Below are positions 17,900-26,677 of a DNA stretch of 30,054 nucleotides, one piece after another. The stretch comes from JAPLFM01 sp964650885. GTDB taxonomy: Bacteria > Bacteroidota > Ignavibacteria > Kapaibacteriales > UBA2268. Made by a program: the position numbers and the translations under genes. The stretch spans positions 1-30,054 of the forward strand of contig CAZYXG010000029.1 of the NCBI GenBank assembly GCA_964650885.1, read 5' to 3'. The stretch's first letter is position 1. Every line of letters begins with the position of its first letter. The notes under the pieces are model-generated. The model did no database searches and was not told the origin of the DNA. It was given only the letters and a program-made list of their open reading frames with translations.

Positions 17900-17904
17900 C
17901 TCCT
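17900..17904 (-). promoter_or_regulatory. AGGAG ribosome binding site without an ATG
   Basis: A good minus-strand Shine-Dalgarno core between the GT87-type gene and the membrane-protein gene. The only correctly spaced codon in the open frame is ATT at 17893. The nearest standard start, GTG at 17842, is too far away to use this site. Confidence 0.4.
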
Positions 17905-17931
17905 ATTGCTGATTCCATTCTAATACTTCGG

Positions 17932-19200
17932 CTATTTTAGCTGCAAACTTGAAAAGTCTATATTTTTGTAATCGCTAACATTGGTTTGTTTATAGCGAAT
18001 CATATCAACCACAACTTTAAGCCAAACTAAAAAGATTGGTAAAGTCTTTAGCATATATGGTTTCACATAATGTTCTCTAAATTCTCGTGGGAATAAATCA
18101 GTAGGCGAAAGAACCGTGAATACTAAAACCATTACTAACAAAAATATATCAATAAAACTCAAAAACATATCGTGTGTGCGAGTGACAAAATACCAAATTC
18201 CAACTCCAAATACAGCTATCACAAATGTTGGGCTTTCCGCTTTATGATTGAAAAGCACAATCCAAATCAGAATAGAAGCCAAGCTAAGCAAACGGAAGTC
18301 AAAGTCTTTGAAGTTATGTAAATTCTTTAAAGGGTATAAAAACAAAGCCAATCCAAGCAAAGTTAATAATCCTTTGTTTATTGGAATATGCAACAATACT
18401 TCTGCCATTCCCATTGCACTCATACCAATCATTGTGGATTGATCGGAAGTTACAAGATACACCCAATTCTGATATTGAGAAATCAAATAGCTGAAATTTG
18501 TAAATAGAGCTGGAATTATTCCTAAAAACAACATCCAAAAAGCAAGAAAGCCTATTGATTTTAACTTATTTGGATAGAGGAAAATAAGTACTGCTGCAAA
18601 CAGTCCAAAAATCTTTATATAAAAGGTTAATGCTATAAATAGTGCTGCCCAAAAGAGGTTCTGCTTTTCCATTGCTATAAAAGCTAATGCTATAAAGCCA
18701 ACCATAAGTCCATTGCTTTGTTCGTTCTGCACCGATGTTAAAAGCTCAATTGCAATTAACCAAAGGAATTTAGTTTGCTTCAAATCATCAAATCTTACCA
18801 TTAGCAAAACTGCAATTAGCACAGGTAAAGTATTAATCAAATTCCAAAGTGGCAAACCAATTATATTTGGCAATTTGGCAAAAGGTGCCATTAGCAAAGC
18901 AAAAGTTGGACTATACTTGTAAAGATCGAAATATTCATTGGGGTGGTGAATGTATAAATTCTCTTGATTCCAAAAATGCAAGTATGAATTCTTAAAAATA
19001 AGATAGTTGTTGTAGTTTGTGTGTAGTCCTCCATCAATCATTTTTAATGGCGATTCAACATCTTTTACACCTGTGATTACAACTGCAATAATTATAACAG
19101 CAAATATAAACCACTTATTGCAAAATATTAAAGAAAGCAATGGTGTGAGTGAAACTATGTTTTCTTGTTTCAAAGTGGAGTGTTGTACTAATTTTTTCAT
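17932..19200 (-). CDS. polytopic glycosyltransferase, GT87/DUF2029 family
   Basis: 422 residues with about ten predicted membrane helices, the first near residues 32-46. The extracytoplasmic segment HTNYNNYLIFKNSYLHFWNQ through DLYKYSPTFALLMAPFAKLPN and PLWNLINTLPVLIAVLLM fits the GT87/DUF2029 layout of polyprenyl-phosphate-sugar-dependent (GT-C) transferases such as mycobacterial PimE. These enzymes add a sugar on the outer face of the inner membrane. NEQSNGLMVGFIALAFIAMEKQ is the typical N-G-x-x-x-G helix of the family. Substrate cannot be predicted. The start is an ATG at 19200. A Fer4_19 gene ends 26 bases upstream, so this gene may be in the same transcript. Confidence 0.78.
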   Translation of the reverse strand: MKKLVQHSTLKQENIVSLTPLLSLIFCNKWFIFAVIIIAVVITGVKDVESPLKMIDGGLHTNYNNYLIFKNSYLHFWNQENLYIHHPNEYFDLYKYSPTFALLMAPFAKLPNIIGLPLWNLINTLPVLIAVLLMVRFDDLKQTKFLWLIAIELLTSVQNEQSNGLMVGFIALAFIAMEKQNLFWAALFIALTFYIKIFGLFAAVLIFLYPNKLKSIGFLAFWMLFLGIIPALFTNFSYLISQYQNWVYLVTSDQSTMIGMSAMGMAEVLLHIPINKGLLTLLGLALFLYPLKNLHNFKDFDFRLLSLASILIWIVLFNHKAESPTFVIAVFGVGIWYFVTRTHDMFLSFIDIFLLVMVLVFTVLSPTDLFPREFREHYVKPYMLKTLPIFLVWLKVVVDMIRYKQTNVSDYKNIDFSSLQLK

Positions 19201-19226
19201 TTTATAATCTTTGAAATATATAATTA

Positions 19227-19442
19227 TTACAACTTTTCATAAGTCAATGCACCACTTGGGCAAAGCTCGATTTGTTTGGCTATATGTTCAGAATCTTCAG
19301 CCGATAAATCAATCCAAGGTCTTTTCTTGGGATTGAATGTAGAAATTAATCCTCGCCAGCAATTAGTGGAATGTGTACATTTTGCAGCTTCCCAAATCAC
19401 TTTTAACACGCCATTATTATATTCTTTTATAGATTCTTCCAT
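19227..19442 (-). CDS. divergent 4Fe-4S mono-cluster protein (Fer4_19, YjdI-like)
   Basis: A 71-residue single-domain protein. The cluster-binding residues expected for Fer4_19/YjdI are visible: Cys22, His24 and Cys28 in KCTHSTNCWRG, and Cys61 in LCPSGALTYE, with the family's RPWIDL strand between them. It probably binds one iron-sulfur cluster, but the biochemical role of this family is not established. Starts with an ATG at 19442, 11 bases after the AlkD-type gene ends. Confidence 0.88.
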   Translation of the reverse strand: MEESIKEYNNGVLKVIWEAAKCTHSTNCWRGLISTFNPKKRPWIDLSAEDSEHIAKQIELCPSGALTYEKL

Positions 19443-19453
19443 CAGTCAAATCC

Positions 19454-20137
19454 TCAATTATTCATCAATCTAAGAGCTTCCTTTTCACTCAATTTTTTAA
19501 GATCCGCCCACGCCACAAATTCTTTCACACCCTCTGGGTCTGTTCTGGAGTAATGACGTAAAGCCCAACCAATACCTTTTCTTATGAAAAACTCATCGGA
19601 GTGTTTCCAAATTAAACAAAATTCTTTTAATTTATCAAAATTTGTCTTTTTCTTGTAATGTAACTGATGAATAATTGCAGTTCGAGCAAGCCAAATATTG
19701 CCATCGTGTATCCATTTGTCGCAAAATTCAAACTCACTCTCTGGGAATTTAACGAAATATTCACCAACTAAGCGAGTAGCAATAACATCAACAGTATCCC
19801 ACCAAGACTTCGTAGCTACCATTTCCTCGAAAAGAAAGATATAATCAATTGTCCAAAGTTTTTTGTCTTTCAGCAGATAATCCAAAGCAAAATATTGCAA
19901 CTCTCTTTCATTGGCAGCAAAAGCTGTTTGAACTAAATCAATACTTTCAGCACTTGTTAGTTTACTATTTATTAAATAAATATTCTTGTCTATTGCTCTG
20001 CGAAGAGGTGATTTGATTCCAAAGTATGAAAACTTATCTTTCACGTACTTTTGCATAGCGGGTGCTTTTTCGGCATTAGCATTATCGCTATACGCTTTCC
20101 GAACTGATTCAAGGTAAATGTTAGCAATTGAATTCAT
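19454..20137 (-). CDS. DNA alkylation repair protein, AlkD-type
   Basis: 227 residues forming HEAT-like helical repeats, as in AlkD, a DNA glycosylase that removes bulky N3/N7-alkylated purines without base flipping. The catalytic-cleft residues of Bacillus cereus AlkD (W109, D113, R148, W187, from memory) line up with W113, D117, R152 and W191 here, all with a constant offset of four. They sit in SWWDTVD (111-117), LARTAII (150-156) and RKGIGWALR (186-194). The gene starts with an ATG at 20137, 8 bases after the upstream DUF486 gene. Cytoplasmic. Confidence 0.9.
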   Translation of the reverse strand: MNSIANIYLESVRKAYSDNANAEKAPAMQKYVKDKFSYFGIKSPLRRAIDKNIYLINSKLTSAESIDLVQTAFAANERELQYFALDYLLKDKKLWTIDYIFLFEEMVATKSWWDTVDVIATRLVGEYFVKFPESEFEFCDKWIHDGNIWLARTAIIHQLHYKKKTNFDKLKEFCLIWKHSDEFFIRKGIGWALRHYSRTDPEGVKEFVAWADLKKLSEKEALRLMNN

Positions 20138-20145
20138 TACTCAAT

Positions 20146-20520
20146 TTACCATTTCTTAAATATAAAAAATACAGACAGTGCCATCAATAAAAATCCAACA
20201 ACATGGTTCCAAGCAAATTTTTCTGTTTTGAAAACAAAAACAGCAATTATTAGAAAAACAACCAACGACACTATTTCTTGTATAAGTTTCAATTCAAATA
20301 AATTGAAAGGACCTCCATTATCTACGATACCAATTCGATTTGCTGGAATCTGAAAAAGATATTCAAAAAAAGCTATACCCCAACTTAAAAGAATGATTTG
20401 AAAAACACTCAAGCTAGCAAACCAACTATATTGCTTCATTTCCAAATGACCATACCAAGCAAATATCATAAAAACATTTGCTAATGAAAGCAACAATATT
20501 GCTATTAAACCGTTAAACAT
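20146..20520 (-). CDS. small membrane protein, DUF486/DMT family
   Basis: 124 residues with four hydrophobic helices (about 2-22, 33-52, 80-99 and 106-122). The sequence FAWYGHLEMK near residue 20 and the LKLIQEIVSLVVFLIIAVFVFKTE stretch are typical of DUF486, a small drug/metabolite-transporter-like inner-membrane family of unknown substrate. The start is an ATG at 20520. It sits 29 bases downstream of kup and 8 bases upstream of the AlkD-type gene, so it is part of a tight series. Confidence 0.85.
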   Translation of the reverse strand: MFNGLIAILLLSLANVFMIFAWYGHLEMKQYSWFASLSVFQIILLSWGIAFFEYLFQIPANRIGIVDNGGPFNLFELKLIQEIVSLVVFLIIAVFVFKTEKFAWNHVVGFLLMALSVFFIFKKW

Positions 20521-20549
20521 AAAATTATTTTATCCAAATTATTGAACAA

Positions 20550-22544
20550 TCATGAATGTGGAGCAACATCTTCTTCTTCCACCAATCTATGCAAGTTAAT
20601 TCCCTGAGCTGGAGAAATTATCAATGGAAATTTCTCAATTGTAACCGAACTCGTATCCAAGCCAAAAGCTTTTTCCTCTGGTTGAGAAATATGTTTAAGC
20701 AAGTTGTAAATATCAAGCATAATTCTCTCGTAAAGAGGGAAGTCATTGTCAGGTGAAATATGTCTTTGGATTACCACAAATCTGAAATCTCCTAAAACTC
20801 CATTACGCTTCAATGATTCATAGCGACTAGTTAAATCTACTTCTTTATGGCGAACCATATCTTCGACAACTTTTCTAAAGAGCAAGTTAATCCTCGGAGC
20901 TACTCTGAAACCAAGAACAAAATCTATTCTAAATATTTTGCCTTCCTCTATAACATTGATTTTGTAATCAGTTGTGTAGGGTTCGTCCACCACATCTACG
21001 TGCAAAAACCAATAAATGTCGGCCCTTTTGGGCTGCTTTTGAGTAATAGAATAAATTATTTTCGATTCAATCTCTTCTGGGTGGTTCGCACTAGTCATAA
21101 AAATCAAGTGAGTAGAGTATTTGGCAACACTCTCATCTTCGCTTAAGTCTTTAAGCAATTTCTTATAATGGCGAAATTTCACATATTCTACATATCTATT
21201 TTTGATGTTGCGAGCATTATACCAAGACCACATAATGATTATAAGTATTAAAGAAATCAAGATAGTTACCCAACCGCCATGCACGAATTTGTTCATTTGG
21301 GCTATAAAAAATGATGTTTCTATCGCCAAGAAAACAGTAATTATAGAGCCTACAAAGAGCTTGTTGTATCTATTAATCACCATATAATATGCTAGCAAAG
21401 TACTAGTCATAAGCATAGCAAGCACTATTGCGAAGCCATAAGCAGCTTCCATATTGGCCGACTCTCTGAAAAGCAAAACTATACCAATGCAGCCAGCTAA
21501 CAAAGACCAATTCATAAATGGGATATACAACTGACCACGAAGTTCAGTTGGGTAAACCACTTTCAGCTTTGGCCAAAAGTTCAAACGCATTGCTTCATTT
21601 ATCAAAGTGAATGAGCCACTTATCAATGCCTGACTGGCAACAACAGCTGCAACAGTTGAAATAATAATACCTGGTAAAAGAAACCACTCAGGCATAATTC
21701 CATAAAAAGGATTGATGTCATTGAGTTTACTTCCAGAGGACTGCAAAAGCCAAGCTCCTTGCCCAAAGTAATTCAGAACAAGTGTTGTTTTCACAAACGT
21801 CCAACTCAATCGAATATTCTCTTTGCCGCAATGTCCTAAATCAGAATAAAGTGCTTCTGCTCCAGTCGTGCAAAGGAACACAGAACCCAAGACCCAAAAA
21901 CCGTGCTTAGTATTAACCAATAGATTATAGGCATACCAAGGATTGAGTGCCTTAAAGACAGTCACATTGTGCTGTATTTGAAGAATACCCAATATGGCAA
22001 GCATAGAAAACCATATAAACATAACTGGACCGAAAGACTTACCGACCTTGTCTGTTCCAAATTGCTGAATCATGAAAAGACCAGCAATAATTAGAATTAC
22101 AATCGGGACAATATTTAATCCAGCAAAACTTGGGATAGCTCGCAAACCCTCTACAGCCGATGAAACAGAAATAGCAGGAGTGATAATACCATCGGCAAGA
22201 AGAGAACTACCACCAATTATAGCAGGGAAAATTAACCATTTCACTTTTAATTTTTTTACCAAAGCATAAAGTGAGAAAATTCCACCTTCACCTTTATTGT
22301 CTGCATTTAAAGTTAGCATCACGTATTTCAGAGTGGTCTGCATTGTCAGAGTCCAAAAAACGCATGATAGACCACCCAAAACAAGCTCAGGAGTAATAAC
22401 AGAATTACCAATAATTGCTTTTAACACATAAAGGGGTGAAGTACCAATGTCGCCATAGATAATGCCTAATGTGATGAGTAAAGCACCTGCAGTTATTTTA
22501 TGGTGGTTAGCACCACTAGTTTTTAAGTTTGGAGTTATGTTCAA
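20550..22544 (-). CDS. kup: KUP-type potassium uptake transporter
   Basis: 664 residues, normal for the KUP/HAK/KT family of proton-coupled potassium importers in the inner membrane. The signature LGIIYGDIGTSPLYVLKAII occupies about residues 26-45. It is followed by the NADNKGEGGIFSLYAL loop (about 80-95) and around twelve membrane helices. A soluble C-terminal domain of roughly 210 residues begins near HLIFMTSANHPEE. The only in-frame start that keeps the conserved N-terminus is TTG at 22544, since a TGA lies four codons upstream. The upstream gap is 97 bases, too short for a c-di-AMP riboswitch, and none is visible. Confidence 0.95.
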   Translation of the reverse strand: MNITPNLKTSGANHHKITAGALLITLGIIYGDIGTSPLYVLKAIIGNSVITPELVLGGLSCVFWTLTMQTTLKYVMLTLNADNKGEGGIFSLYALVKKLKVKWLIFPAIIGGSSLLADGIITPAISVSSAVEGLRAIPSFAGLNIVPIVILIIAGLFMIQQFGTDKVGKSFGPVMFIWFSMLAILGILQIQHNVTVFKALNPWYAYNLLVNTKHGFWVLGSVFLCTTGAEALYSDLGHCGKENIRLSWTFVKTTLVLNYFGQGAWLLQSSGSKLNDINPFYGIMPEWFLLPGIIISTVAAVVASQALISGSFTLINEAMRLNFWPKLKVVYPTELRGQLYIPFMNWSLLAGCIGIVLLFRESANMEAAYGFAIVLAMLMTSTLLAYYMVINRYNKLFVGSIITVFLAIETSFFIAQMNKFVHGGWVTILISLILIIIMWSWYNARNIKNRYVEYVKFRHYKKLLKDLSEDESVAKYSTHLIFMTSANHPEEIESKIIYSITQKQPKRADIYWFLHVDVVDEPYTTDYKINVIEEGKIFRIDFVLGFRVAPRINLLFRKVVEDMVRHKEVDLTSRYESLKRNGVLGDFRFVVIQRHISPDNDFPLYERIMLDIYNLLKHISQPEEKAFGLDTSSVTIEKFPLIISPAQGINLHRLVEEEDVAPHS

Positions 22545-22641
22545 TTTCTTTTTTCAAAAAGTTTACATTATTCATAATGCAAATTAATACTACATTTTAA
22601 ATAATCAATGATTTAAAGCAGAATATTCAAATTTCAATAAA

Positions 22642-23919
22642 CTACCTATAAATATACTTTTCACTTAAATATGTTGGTCTTACTAATCTATAATCGCCAA
22701 AGCCATTGTTGTCAGCAAAAATAAATTCTCTGTTGTTCGAGTAAGTCCAGCGTTCATAGCGAACAGTGTTAACATTACTGTTGTAAGAATCTGAATTATT
22801 AGGTGGGCCTAAAATCACATAAACCATTCCTTTGTCAGTCAGCCAGCCATCAGCATAGGATTTGAAAGCTTTGCTTGCATAATTAATTCTGCGGTAGTAT
22901 TCATCGAATGATTCGTTTCTTTCTGTGTTTGGTGTTGGGTCTAATTTTCTCCAAAATTCATCGAATTTTGCTTGCTTGCTATTCTCGTCTTTTTGCTCTT
23001 CCATTTCATTCATCTCTCTGCTTGTAGCCACATATCGCAATTGCTTAATAGCCAAGTTAATATCCTTGCGAACCATTCCATAAAGTGTGGCAAATGACTT
23101 AATTGAACGTTGAGAAGCTGCAATTGTCCTATCTGCATCGCCCACTTCTGATTTAGGCCCTAAAGCAGAGATTTTTAAATTAAATGAACCAACTACTTTT
23201 GGGTTGTATGGTATTTTGATAAAAAATTGTTCTTTCGATTTGCTGATTTTCTTAGCCAAAGTGTCCGATTGGTAAATTAAATTTTCGCCATCATATATTT
23301 CAGCAACGAAATCAACGTTTATCAAGTTAGATGAATTATAAAGCTCGAAGAATGCAAAATATCCTTCTGTTAAATTCCCTACATTGTCATTTATGTGAGG
23401 CGTTATTTTAAACGTTCCGTTGTTTTCTTCTATTCCACTCAGTATCATAACTCCACTGAGCGAAACTTGGAATTCGGAATAATTCAATATCGTTAGCTGA
23501 CGAATTCTTTCATCGTTTCTGTTATTAACTTCATCTATTAGTTTTACCGAAATTCTATATGCACCTGGAGGCAATTTGAAACTGCTCTGGCATGCATCGA
23601 ATTTGCCATTCCCACCTTGGCTATCGAAATAATTGTCCGCTAACACCACCCTGTCAATCTTTTTATCGGCTACTTTTTTGCCAGTCTTATCTTGCAGTTC
23701 AATTAATAATGAATATTTTGAAGCATACTTTTCGTCTGTTTTCAAGAATAATAGCGTTTGGTATGGCACCAAAGCAAATACATCAATCCTACCATTATTG
23801 CCATCGTCTGCTTTGAAAGCAATTGCGTCAATAAAGAAATTAAGCGGTGCTTTCTCATCTGCCAATGTAATGCATTGCATCAGAAAAAGAAAAAGTATAA
23901 ATTTTAATGTAGTTTTCAA
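22642..23919 (-). CDS. GWxTD domain-containing exported protein
   Basis: 425 residues with an N-terminal signal peptide (KTTLKFILFLFLMQCITLA). The C-terminal third holds the GWxTD domain: KFDEFWRKLDPTPNTERNE, YYRRINYASKAF, then GWLTDKGMVYVILGPP with GWLTD at 358-362, and YERWTYSNN. The middle is predicted beta-sandwich. GWxTD proteins are widespread in Bacteroidota and relatives and have no established role. The start appears to be TTG at 23919, directly abutting the TAA of the upstream glycosidase gene with no spacer. Translation is therefore probably coupled to the glycosidase, which suggests a shared function outside the cytoplasm. Confidence 0.9.
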   Translation of the reverse strand: MKTTLKFILFLFLMQCITLADEKAPLNFFIDAIAFKADDGNNGRIDVFALVPYQTLLFLKTDEKYASKYSLLIELQDKTGKKVADKKIDRVVLADNYFDSQGGNGKFDACQSSFKLPPGAYRISVKLIDEVNNRNDERIRQLTILNYSEFQVSLSGVMILSGIEENNGTFKITPHINDNVGNLTEGYFAFFELYNSSNLINVDFVAEIYDGENLIYQSDTLAKKISKSKEQFFIKIPYNPKVVGSFNLKISALGPKSEVGDADRTIAASQRSIKSFATLYGMVRKDINLAIKQLRYVATSREMNEMEEQKDENSKQAKFDEFWRKLDPTPNTERNESFDEYYRRINYASKAFKSYADGWLTDKGMVYVILGPPNNSDSYNSNVNTVRYERWTYSNNREFIFADNNGFGDYRLVRPTYLSEKYIYR

Positions 23920-26649
23920 TTATCTAACTATTACTTTTTTTGTTGTGAAATTATTATTTTGCCAAATCTTGACTAAGTAAGTACCTGCAGTTTGGAATTC
24001 AAATTTGAAATAATTTGACTCTAAATCTTTTTCCAGTAAATATTTGCCATTCAAATCAGCTATTGAAATATTCTGCAATTCAATAGACGAAGTAATTTCC
24101 ATTGTCTTATTATTCAGTTTCAAATCTATTAAATTTTCGTCTTCACTTTCTAAAGTATTTTTTGAAAATAAATAAGAATATTCAATTGTTTTTGTAGAAA
24201 TTCCTTGTGAATTTTTTGCGTAGATTGTATAATCTAAAGTACTAATATCTTGATTAAGAGGGATGTTTAGACTGTATTTATTTGTAGAATCTTTCTTTAA
24301 ATTGTAGTAATCTACTTTTTGATTTTTATCGTAGTCTATTTTCACACCCACCCAAACAGAATCTGTTTTTGCGGTCGCATCGTAAGGGTCAGTCAAAGTT
24401 TGAACCGCTAACAATAATTCCTTAGTACTTTCTATTTCTTGATTTGTAGGTTGCTTATGTATAAAGTTTGAGCCTGCACCCCAAGCATAGTATGAAAAAG
24501 GGGTTAGAAAATCAAAATCATTTAGCCAACTTGTGTACATCATTCCTTCCACTCCATTGACTCCTTCTTGAGCTATTCGCCAGTCTCTAATGCTATTTGT
24601 GTTTTTAGAGTCGTAGTATGGTGAAGTTATTTGTTTGAAGTTTTTATTAGCAAAAAAGTTCAACGAATTTTTTGCATTTTTACCTCCATTCCAATTAACA
24701 ATTGTAATTTTATCGCTTGGAATTTTGTTCCATACACCTTTCAAATCTCCATTTATTAAATAGTAATCTTTATAAGCATTATGAAGAGAGTCCACCATAT
24801 CAGACCACATAAATATATTTGCTTTCGGGTTCGCTTCTTGAATTGATTGAACACATTTATTAATATTATTTGAAAGTTGAATAGCAGGCATATCTTTTGG
24901 GTCTGTGGAATCGTGCAGACAAGCATCGTCCCAATTCATATTGCGAATTTCATCGTGTCCCATAAAGTAACTATTTGGATTGTATAGTCTCTTCATATCA
25001 AAGATTTGTCTTTTGATTATACTATCTGTTTTGGGTTCATTCACACAAACCATTACAGAGCCATTACCATCGTTGTCGCTAACGGCAGCAAATGGATGAT
25101 AGGAACTAATAGATATAGTATCGCCATTTTTGATTTTTGAATTTGGAAATAAATTAAACTTTGGGGCTTGATGATAAGGGCCATATTCGCCCCGTCTATT
25201 TTGCAGTATTGGGTCAACTAATTTTGCAAAATCTACACCTTCTTCATAGACAATATTGTTTTTCTTAAAAGCATCTTTCACAATCAGTGGAGTACCCGCT
25301 CTTCGCAATATATTTGTCAATCCGTAATCTTTGATTGAAAAATCGTCCCACCAAATAGTACCGCTATTTGCACCCCATACACCAGCATAGAGTATTATGT
25401 TTTCGTAATTTAAGGTGTTAAATATTAATTCTAATTTAATCCAACCGTTGCTTGTAGCTGGCACACTCATTTGAGCGAAAGTAATTGCCACATAAGAATT
25501 ATCTGGCTTTTGGCTTAAAACCATTAATTTAATTTCATCTCCACTAAAATTTTTAGTTTTCACCCATGCAGTTAAAAGATATGCTCTATTTTTAGATACT
25601 TTCAATGCTAAAGTAAATCTAGAATTTGCTCCATTGAAGCCAGTACATTTTGCGGAAGATGAACCAGAATGATATTCCGAAAAGTCTTGAGTAGCAAATT
25701 GCTCGTCATAATAAGACCAGTTGCTAAATTTATTGTTCCCACCCCAAATTTCAAAACCACCATTTGGAATAACAACTTTTGGGTCGGGAATTAATCTAGC
25801 CGAATCTGCTTCTACAACATAATTAACAACTGTTTTCAAACCTTCTGCTAAATTTGGGTCGTTCCAAAGAATACCACTACTCCAGCCCACACCACAAACA
25901 GATGGAATAATTTCCAAATTACGATCATTGCAAACCTTGCTGAACTTGGCAACACTATCGAAATAGTTGCTAGGTTGCTCAGGAATAATTGCATATTTAA
26001 AATCGCCTTGCTGTATCCCATTCAAGTTCCTAAGAGCCATAGTGTCGGCAATTTTAGTTAATCTTTCTAAATCACCAAGACCGCGCAAATTATGCTGTGA
26101 GAAAACCCAACGATATTTATAATCAGCCCAGTCTATTATTCTAACTTTAGAAATCGCTTCTTTATCGCCCATCAATTGGAAGATTGTATTTATTCCTGCT
26201 CTCAATCCTTCATCATCTTTGCCAATCAAAGCAAATACTGTATCAGTTATTTCCAATACATACCAAGAATTATTAATTTGTTCGGTTGTCCTTGTGCCTA
26301 TATTTTCATATAAAGCATCTCCAATTGGTTTGATTTTACCAATTTCACTTTCATCTGCTATAATGATTACACCATTATTGGTAACACCTAAAGGAATAAT
26401 TTCTTTTAGTACACCATTTTTCAATCTCTGATTTAATATGCTTTGCATATATCGAGCTGTTTTGGCTCGCTCTGGCTTTCCTAAGGTGTCAGCACTTATT
26501 ACGAGTTTGGTTAATGAATTATTACCCAAAAATCGGCTACCAGCATATTTAAACGAAATTTTTGGTTGGGGAATTAATTCTTCTAATGTAACGGAATATA
26601 ATTTGCCGCTAATTACAACAATTAAAAAAAGTGTTAGAAAATATTTCAT
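23920..26649 (-). CDS. secreted GH20-like glycoside hydrolase with inserted carbohydrate-binding-type domain and sorting tail
   Basis: 909 residues from the ATG at 26649. The order is a signal peptide (1-19) and an N-terminal GH20-type zincin-like domain to about 170. A (beta/alpha)8 catalytic domain then starts near YRWVFSQHNLRGLGDLERL. A 145-residue insertion (about 293-438, beginning NGGFEIWGG and ending TIWWDDFSI) resembles CBM4/9-type jelly rolls. The catalytic domain resumes and carries GHDE at 564-567, the expected Asp-Glu pair of substrate-assisted hexosaminidases. Near the end a Por-type sorting tail (about 840-909) finishes with TYLVKIWQNNNFTTKKVIV. The likely substrate is an N-acetylhexosamine-containing glycan; this is inference from fold. 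The GWxTD gene follows directly and a metallophosphoesterase gene precedes by 28 bases. Confidence 0.72.
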   Translation of the reverse strand: MKYFLTLFLIVVISGKLYSVTLEELIPQPKISFKYAGSRFLGNNSLTKLVISADTLGKPERAKTARYMQSILNQRLKNGVLKEIIPLGVTNNGVIIIADESEIGKIKPIGDALYENIGTRTTEQINNSWYVLEITDTVFALIGKDDEGLRAGINTIFQLMGDKEAISKVRIIDWADYKYRWVFSQHNLRGLGDLERLTKIADTMALRNLNGIQQGDFKYAIIPEQPSNYFDSVAKFSKVCNDRNLEIIPSVCGVGWSSGILWNDPNLAEGLKTVVNYVVEADSARLIPDPKVVIPNGGFEIWGGNNKFSNWSYYDEQFATQDFSEYHSGSSSAKCTGFNGANSRFTLALKVSKNRAYLLTAWVKTKNFSGDEIKLMVLSQKPDNSYVAITFAQMSVPATSNGWIKLELIFNTLNYENIILYAGVWGANSGTIWWDDFSIKDYGLTNILRRAGTPLIVKDAFKKNNIVYEEGVDFAKLVDPILQNRRGEYGPYHQAPKFNLFPNSKIKNGDTISISSYHPFAAVSDNDGNGSVMVCVNEPKTDSIIKRQIFDMKRLYNPNSYFMGHDEIRNMNWDDACLHDSTDPKDMPAIQLSNNINKCVQSIQEANPKANIFMWSDMVDSLHNAYKDYYLINGDLKGVWNKIPSDKITIVNWNGGKNAKNSLNFFANKNFKQITSPYYDSKNTNSIRDWRIAQEGVNGVEGMMYTSWLNDFDFLTPFSYYAWGAGSNFIHKQPTNQEIESTKELLLAVQTLTDPYDATAKTDSVWVGVKIDYDKNQKVDYYNLKKDSTNKYSLNIPLNQDISTLDYTIYAKNSQGISTKTIEYSYLFSKNTLESEDENLIDLKLNNKTMEITSSIELQNISIADLNGKYLLEKDLESNYFKFEFQTAGTYLVKIWQNNNFTTKKVIVR

Positions 26650-26677
26650 AGTTAAACCATTACCTTGTTTGAATAAA

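Noticed and set aside
22545..22641. Possible c-di-AMP riboswitch upstream of kup
   Set aside because: Only 97 AT-rich bases are available and no conserved riboswitch core is visible.
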